10,220 nt of DNA from Symbiodinium natans (lineage: Eukaryota > Sar > Dinophyceae > Suessiales > Symbiodiniaceae). The stretch is from assembly GCA_905221605.1 (NCBI GenBank), contig CAJNDS010001396.1, forward strand, positions 10,001-20,220. The letters are read 5' to 3'. Positions 7,098-10,220 of this stretch are shown here, one piece after another (the stretch's first letter is position 1; each line of letters starts with the position of its first letter). Position numbers and translations under genes: made by a program. The notes beneath the pieces are model-generated. The model ran no database searches, had not been told where the DNA came from, and worked only from the letters and a program-made list of their open reading frames with translations.

Positions 7098-7918
7098 TCA
7101 TGGCTGCTGGGTGTCCTGCGCTGTGACGATGTCCCACAAGTCATCGGAGAGGACCAATGTGTCCAATGGGGTTGGCTCCCCATCTAAGACCGTGCACACT
7201 TCTTGGTTCCTGCTCTGCAGACGGCCTTGGGCTGCCGCTGCTATGGTAGCGGATGTAGGAAGCTGTTCCATCAGTTCCATCTCCAGCGAATGGCTTGACA
7301 CGCTGGCGATTCGCAGCACCTCCTCACCGGCCACCGTGGTGAACACGACGTCGACGGTATTTTGATCCACGGGCATCAAACTGCAAGTAATAACCAAAGG
7401 CGAGGGCACTTCTCGGACATAGACCTTCCCTGCTGGAAGATTGATCCAATTGTCAAAGTGCAGTTCTTCCGCTTCGAAGACAGCAACATGAGGTGCTTCT
7501 GGATGCCATTGGGTAAATCGGCATTCCAGCCTATTCATGCCTCTGACGCAAAAGGCAGGCATATACCATCCAGGGGCTGTCTCTGTGGCAAGCGCAGCGC
7601 CACTCAAGCCAATCAGCGACCAGGCGCCAGGACCGCCATCCAAACACCGGCTCCATTCAAGACGGCAACCATCCATCTTGCAGGTTTCGATCACTGGCAG
7701 AAAGTGCGGCTTGTGTTCTATCTGAGCCAAGACTGCTGCGAATGCCTTGCTTGCAAGAATGTGCGACTTTCTTCTCTCTCACGCGCAGCTTCCTCAGCTT
7801 CGTGCAGTTCTTTTTCAACCCAGTCCCTATCGTCGAACCCGTCCTCACCGTCCGCCTGTTCAAAACCGCGAATGGGGCGGTCTGTGCCCTGGAAGTCCTC
7901 GTCCATGTCTTCGGACAT
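7098..7918 (-). CDS. Hypothetical acidic-N-terminus protein, probably two exons
   Basis: Not recognised. Two overlapping minus-strand frames join if a 47-nt GT-AG intron (7782-7736) is removed, giving exons 7918-7783 and 7735-7098 and a 257-aa product ending in DIVTAQDTQQP. The ATG at 7918 has A at -3. Residues 1-45 are strongly acidic (18 Asp/Glu) and start MSEDMDEDF. The middle is a Trp/Cys-containing globular stretch (WSRCLDGGPGAWSLIG, WYMPAFCVRGMNRLECRF). Residues about 174-250 (VVFTTVAGEEVLRI to LDTLVLSDDLWDIV) have the spacing of a ubiquitin-like fold, but this is a weak resemblance. No signal peptide or membrane segment is seen. The gene lies about 270 nt upstream of the Helitron ORF on the same strand, so it may be an accessory ORF, a captured host gene, or an unrelated neighbour. 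If the intron is not real, it is a frameshifted pseudogene. Confidence 0.6.
7736..7782 (-). other. Candidate 47-nt GT-AG intron
   Basis: On the minus strand the segment starts GTGAGAGAG and ends GGCATTCGCAG. Its length (47, remainder 2 on division by 3) moves the reading frame from the upstream acidic exon to the downstream 210-codon frame, giving a junction Ala-Ala-Pro-Val. A second acceptor CAG 3 nt later would keep the same frame. Without splicing, the upstream frame stops at 7718-7720, and the downstream frame has no ATG near its beginning (its open stretch starts at a stop at 7779-7781). A one-base indel in the overlap is the alternative. Confidence 0.45.
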
Positions 7919-7922
7919 CGTG

Positions 7923-7992
7923 GCACCAGTCGACCTGAGAAGCAAGGGTGTCGGCTAGATTAGGACATGGCCGTCGCACCAGTCGACCTGAG
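7923..7992 (-). repeat. 53-bp tandem duplication over the start region
   Basis: The 17-mer GCACCAGTCGACCTGAG occurs at 7923-7939 and exactly again at 7976-7992. On the left each copy continues into a similar GGACAT sequence, so on the minus strand both copies contain an ATGTCC. The copy nearer the gene provides the proposed start codon; the farther copy provides an upstream ATG. Confidence 0.85.
7960..7968 (-). promoter_or_regulatory. Two-codon upstream ORF (Met-Ser-stop)
   Basis: ATG TCC TAA on the minus strand lies in the distal copy of the 53-bp duplication, 42 nt before the proposed start codon at 7918. If the transcript begins farther upstream it would be a minimal uORF able to lower translation of the main frame. 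If trans-splicing occurs at the CTCAG between the copies, it would be removed from the mRNA. Confidence 0.35.
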
Positions 7993-8006
7993 GACAAAGG
8001 CCAGTA

Positions 8007-8470
8007 GTCTTCTTTCATTAGAAGTCGAACTACATTTCCCGCAGAAAAATGGTTGATAATGGGGTCCGGGAAAAGGGTGCAGCTAGGGGCGGGGGGCAAA
8101 GCAGTTGAATTATTTGGGTGGGTTTTCCTGGTTCCTGGCAACCTGCATAAAGAGTCGAACGTTCCAGCAATCCTCAGAGCTTCGGAATAAGTCACACTGG
8201 GTTCCTGGCTCCTTTCAGGCCTCATAATGAGTCGAACTGAGTTCTCTGTGCGTGGCAACGTGCAGAAGACTTGTCTAGCAACTCTCAGAGTGACCAGTGG
8301 GTCTTGCGCGTGTTCAATATAAGTCGAACTGGGCTCCCGGCTGTTTGTTAATTGTGCAACAATTCAAACTGATCTTCTGGCGTTCTGGTTCTGGGAACCT
8401 TCGTAACAAGTCGACCGAGGCTGCGTCTCTTGAAAGTATATAGTCATTATACGTAATTAGAATAGGGTGT
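8007..8470. repeat. Repeat block A, full-length version
   Basis: This block, about 464 bp, begins GTCTTCTTTCATTAGAA. It contains (A/G)AGTCGAAC or a close variant about every 75-130 bp, each preceded and followed by diverged sequence. It reappears starting at 8471 as a shortened version. No coding potential is supported. It overlaps the beginning of the 1270-bp unit defined at 8131. Confidence 0.8.
8343..8369. repeat. Strong imperfect hairpin in repeat copy 1
   Basis: The arms GTTTG and AATTGT (separated by a TT bulge) pair with ACAATT and CAAAC around a GCA loop, an 11-bp stem with one 2-nt bulge. The same hairpin is present at 9613-9639. The paralogous place in block A' (near 8703-8729) has lost the pairing. 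Confidence 0.7.
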
Positions 8471-8790
8471 GTCTTCTTTCATTAGAAATCGAACTGCATT
8501 TCCCGCAGAGAAACGGTTGTTAAGGAGGTCCGGGAAGGAGGTGCAGCTAGGGGTGGGGGGCAAAGCGGTTGAACAAAGCTTCGGAATAAGTCACGCTGGG
8601 TTCCTTGCTCCTTTCAGGCCTCATAATGAGTCGAACTGAGTTCTCTGTGCGTGGCAGTGGGTCTTGCGCGTGTTCAATACAAGTCGAACTGGGCTCCCGG
8701 CTGTGTGTTAATTCTGCGACAAGTCAAATGGATCTTCTGGCTCCTGGATTCATCACGATAGATCGAACATGCAACCCTCTTTAAGTCGAA
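8471..8790. repeat. Repeat block A', internally deleted version
   Basis: This is a copy of block A with two internal losses. Alignment offsets to block A are 464 at the beginning (8471 against 8007), 399 from about 8577 (loss of about 65 nt), and 360 from about 8657 (loss of 39 nt). The second loss is flanked by CA in both partners, consistent with microhomology-mediated deletion. For example, 8577-8656 matches 8178-8257 with two mismatches. Confidence 0.8.
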
Positions 8791-8819
8791 CCAACCATTT
8801 TGGACAGGCAAAAAGGCCA

Positions 8820-8980
8820 GCGGGGGTGTGGGGGGCCCCGGAAGGGTGGGGAGGGGGGAGAAGGGGGGGTGGTGGGGCGCGGTGGGAACCCTCATTTTAA
8901 GTTGAGCCAATAATTCGTGAAGAGGCGGGGGAGGGGGGGTGAGGTGGGGGGGGAGGGGGGGGGCAGCGGGGGCGCGGTGG
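8820..8980 (+). repeat. G-tract minisatellite, first cluster
   Basis: Dense plus-strand runs of G broken by single A, T or C, interrupted at about 8888-8924 by CTCATTTTAAGTTGAGCCAAT. Four or more G runs in close succession fit the pattern for G-quadruplex formation. The second higher-order unit repeats this from about 10090. Confidence 0.75.
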
Positions 8981-9035
8981 CCTTTCCTTAAGTCAAGCCA
9001 GCTGGAACCAACAATTTCGGGAAAAACGGCTGAGG

Positions 9036-9081
9036 GACGGGGGGGGGGAGGGGGAGGGGGGCTAGGGGGGGGGGGGGGGGT
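9036..9081 (+). repeat. G-tract minisatellite with a 16-G homopolymer
   Basis: Almost pure G on the plus strand, including an uninterrupted run of 16 G at 9065-9080. It is preceded by a spacer containing CAACAATTTCGGGAAAAACG, which is the recurring minisatellite spacer. Length here is prone to sequencing error. Confidence 0.75.
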
Positions 9082-9175
9082 GCCCTCATTTTAAGTCGAA
9101 CCAACTGGGCTCCCGGCTGTGTGTTGGTTCTGCGGCTCTCGCTCCTGCTTCATCACGATAGATCGAACATGCAGG

Positions 9176-9357
9176 GGTGGGGGGGGGGACCCTGGAAGGG
9201 TGCGCGGTGGGGTCTTGTAACCCTCATTTAAGTCGAACCAACAATTTCGGGCAAAACGGGTGAGGGGGGGGGGACGGGGGGGGGGAGGGGGGGGGGGGAG
9301 TGGGGGGGGTGGGGGAGGGGGGGGGGGGAGGGGGCGGGGGAGGGGGGGTGTGGTGGG
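9176..9357 (+). repeat. G-tract minisatellite, third cluster
   Basis: Two G-rich stretches (9176-9212 and about 9261-9357) are separated by CCTCATTTAAGTCGAACCAA and CAATTTCGGGCAAAACGGG. The second is nearly 100 nt of G with rare interruptions, and ends at CCTCATTTAAGTCGAACCA. Confidence 0.75.
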
Positions 9358-9400
9358 CCTCATTTAAGTCGAACCACAAAATTGGTGGCTGGGTGGGGGG

Positions 9401-10220
9401 GTTCCTGGCAACCTGCATAAAGAGTCGAACGTTCCAGCAATCCTCAGAGCTTCGGAATAAGTCACACTGGGTTCCTGGCTCCTTTCAGGCCTCATAATGA
9501 GTCGAACTGAGTTCTCTGTGCGTGGCAACGTGCAGAAGACTTGTCTAGCAACTCTCAGAGTGACCAGTGGGTCTTGCGCGTGTTCAATATAAGTCGAACT
9601 GGGCTCCCGGCTGTTTGTTAATTGTGCAACAATTCAAACTGATCTTCTGGCGTTCTGGTTCTGGGAACCTTCGTAACAAGTCGAACGAGGCTGCGTCTCT
9701 TGAAAGTATATAGTCATTATACGTAATTAGAATAGGGTGTGTCTTCTTTCATTAGAAATCGAACTGCATTTCCCGCAGAGAAACGGTTGTTAAGGAGGTC
9801 CGGGAAGGAGGTGCAGCTAGGGGTGGGGGGCAAAGCGGTTGAACAAAGCTTCGGAATAAGTCACGCTGGGTTCCTTGCTCCTTTCAGGCCTCATAATGAG
9901 TCGAACTGAGTTCTCTGTGCGTGGCAGTGGGTCTTGCGCGTGTTCAATACAAGTCGAACTGGGCTCCCGGCTGTGTGTTAATTCTGCGACAAGTCAAATG
10001 GATCTTCTGGCTCCTGGATTCATCACGATAGATCGAACATGCAACCCTCTTTAAGTCGAACCAACCATTTTGGACAGGCAAAAAGGCCAGTGGGGGTGTG
10101 GGGGGCCCCGGAAGGGTGGGGAGGGGGGAGAAGGGGGGGGTGGTGGGGCGTGGTGGGAACCCTCATTTTAAGTTGAACCAATAATTCGTGAAGAGGCGGG
10201 GGAGGGGGGGTGAGGTGGGG
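9401..10220. repeat. 1270-bp higher-order repeat unit, copy 2 (cut by window end)
   Basis: About 820 bp are visible and nearly identical to 8131-8950. I see only a few differences: C at 8415 against A at 9685, C at 8821 against T at 10091, a one-G length change in the G run near 8867, and G at 8906 against A in copy 2. Such similarity points to recent tandem duplication or ongoing homogenisation. Assembly collapse or duplication should also be considered. Confidence 0.9.
9613..9639. repeat. Strong imperfect hairpin in repeat copy 2
   Basis: Identical to the hairpin at 8343-8369, shifted by 1270. An AT-rich smaller inverted repeat (GTATA, 7-nt loop, TATAC) follows at 9706-9722, as it does at 8436-8452 in copy 1. 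Confidence 0.7.

Larger units (their letters stand above)
8131..9400. repeat. 1270-bp higher-order repeat unit, copy 1
   Basis: The unit begins GTTCCTGGCAACCTGCATAA and holds most of block A, block A', and then a series of G-tract minisatellites. The minisatellites are separated by variants of CTCATTTAAGTCGAACCAAC (about 8890, 8985, 9086, 9223, 9359). The sequence returns at a constant offset of 1270 starting at 9401. No gene is seen; proline-rich frames on the minus strand only translate the G tracts. Confidence 0.9.

Noticed and set aside
7362-7958. 198-codon plus-strand open frame
   Set aside because: It is antisense to the proposed two-exon gene. Its Ser/Cys/Phe-rich composition looks like a shadow frame, and the minus-strand reading has a more protein-like composition.
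8674-9418. Proline-rich open frames on the minus strand
   Set aside because: They are direct translations of the C side of the G-tract minisatellites and differ by tract length between repeat copies; there is no evidence of coding.
8007-10220. CRISPR-like arrangement of short conserved cores and variable spacers
   Set aside because: Core spacing is irregular, spacers are themselves related and G-rich, and the unit repeats as a 1270-bp block; this is satellite DNA.

Overview
The window looks like eukaryotic nuclear DNA, most likely from a dinoflagellate (Symbiodiniaceae-like). This is inferred from moderately high GC, a giant uninterrupted ORF with Lys/Ala/Ser-rich linkers, same-strand gene order, and abundant complex repeats with long G tracts. 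No bacterial signals such as operon-type ribosome binding sites are seen. No species can be named from the sequence alone.

The central feature is a single intact minus-strand ORF (859-6825, 1988 aa). It encodes a Helitron-type transposase: an N-terminal Cys-rich region with three tandem 28-29 aa repeats, a HUH/two-tyrosine Rep endonuclease, and a PIF1-type superfamily 1 helicase. The tail is unusual: a C2HC zinc finger, a basic linker, and a Josephin (ataxin-3-like) cysteine protease/deubiquitinase domain. Helitron relatives are known to carry OTU proteases or endonucleases; a Josephin-type fusion is the main discovery candidate here.

Downstream of that gene (plus coordinates 1-858) there is no intact gene. 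Positions 233-372 hold decayed, internally deleted and re-duplicated copies of the Josephin 3' end, so the element's 3' region has been rearranged locally. A 14-bp perfect palindrome lies about 100 bp past the stop codon.

Upstream, on the same strand, lies a second probable gene (7098-7918) encoding about 257 aa of unknown function. Two overlapping reading frames can be joined by a 47-nt GT-AG intron. Its start-codon region is duplicated 53 bp upstream, which creates a two-codon upstream ORF.

From about 8007 to the window end there is no gene. The region is a nested repeat: diverged blocks anchored on AGTCGAAC, a shortened second version of the block, then G-tract minisatellites. All of this sits in a 1270-bp higher-order unit that begins a second, nearly identical copy at 9401 and runs off the window.

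Together the region reads as an autonomous Helitron-like element, possibly with an accessory ORF, lying beside satellite-like repeats. The outer boundaries of the element could not be fixed.
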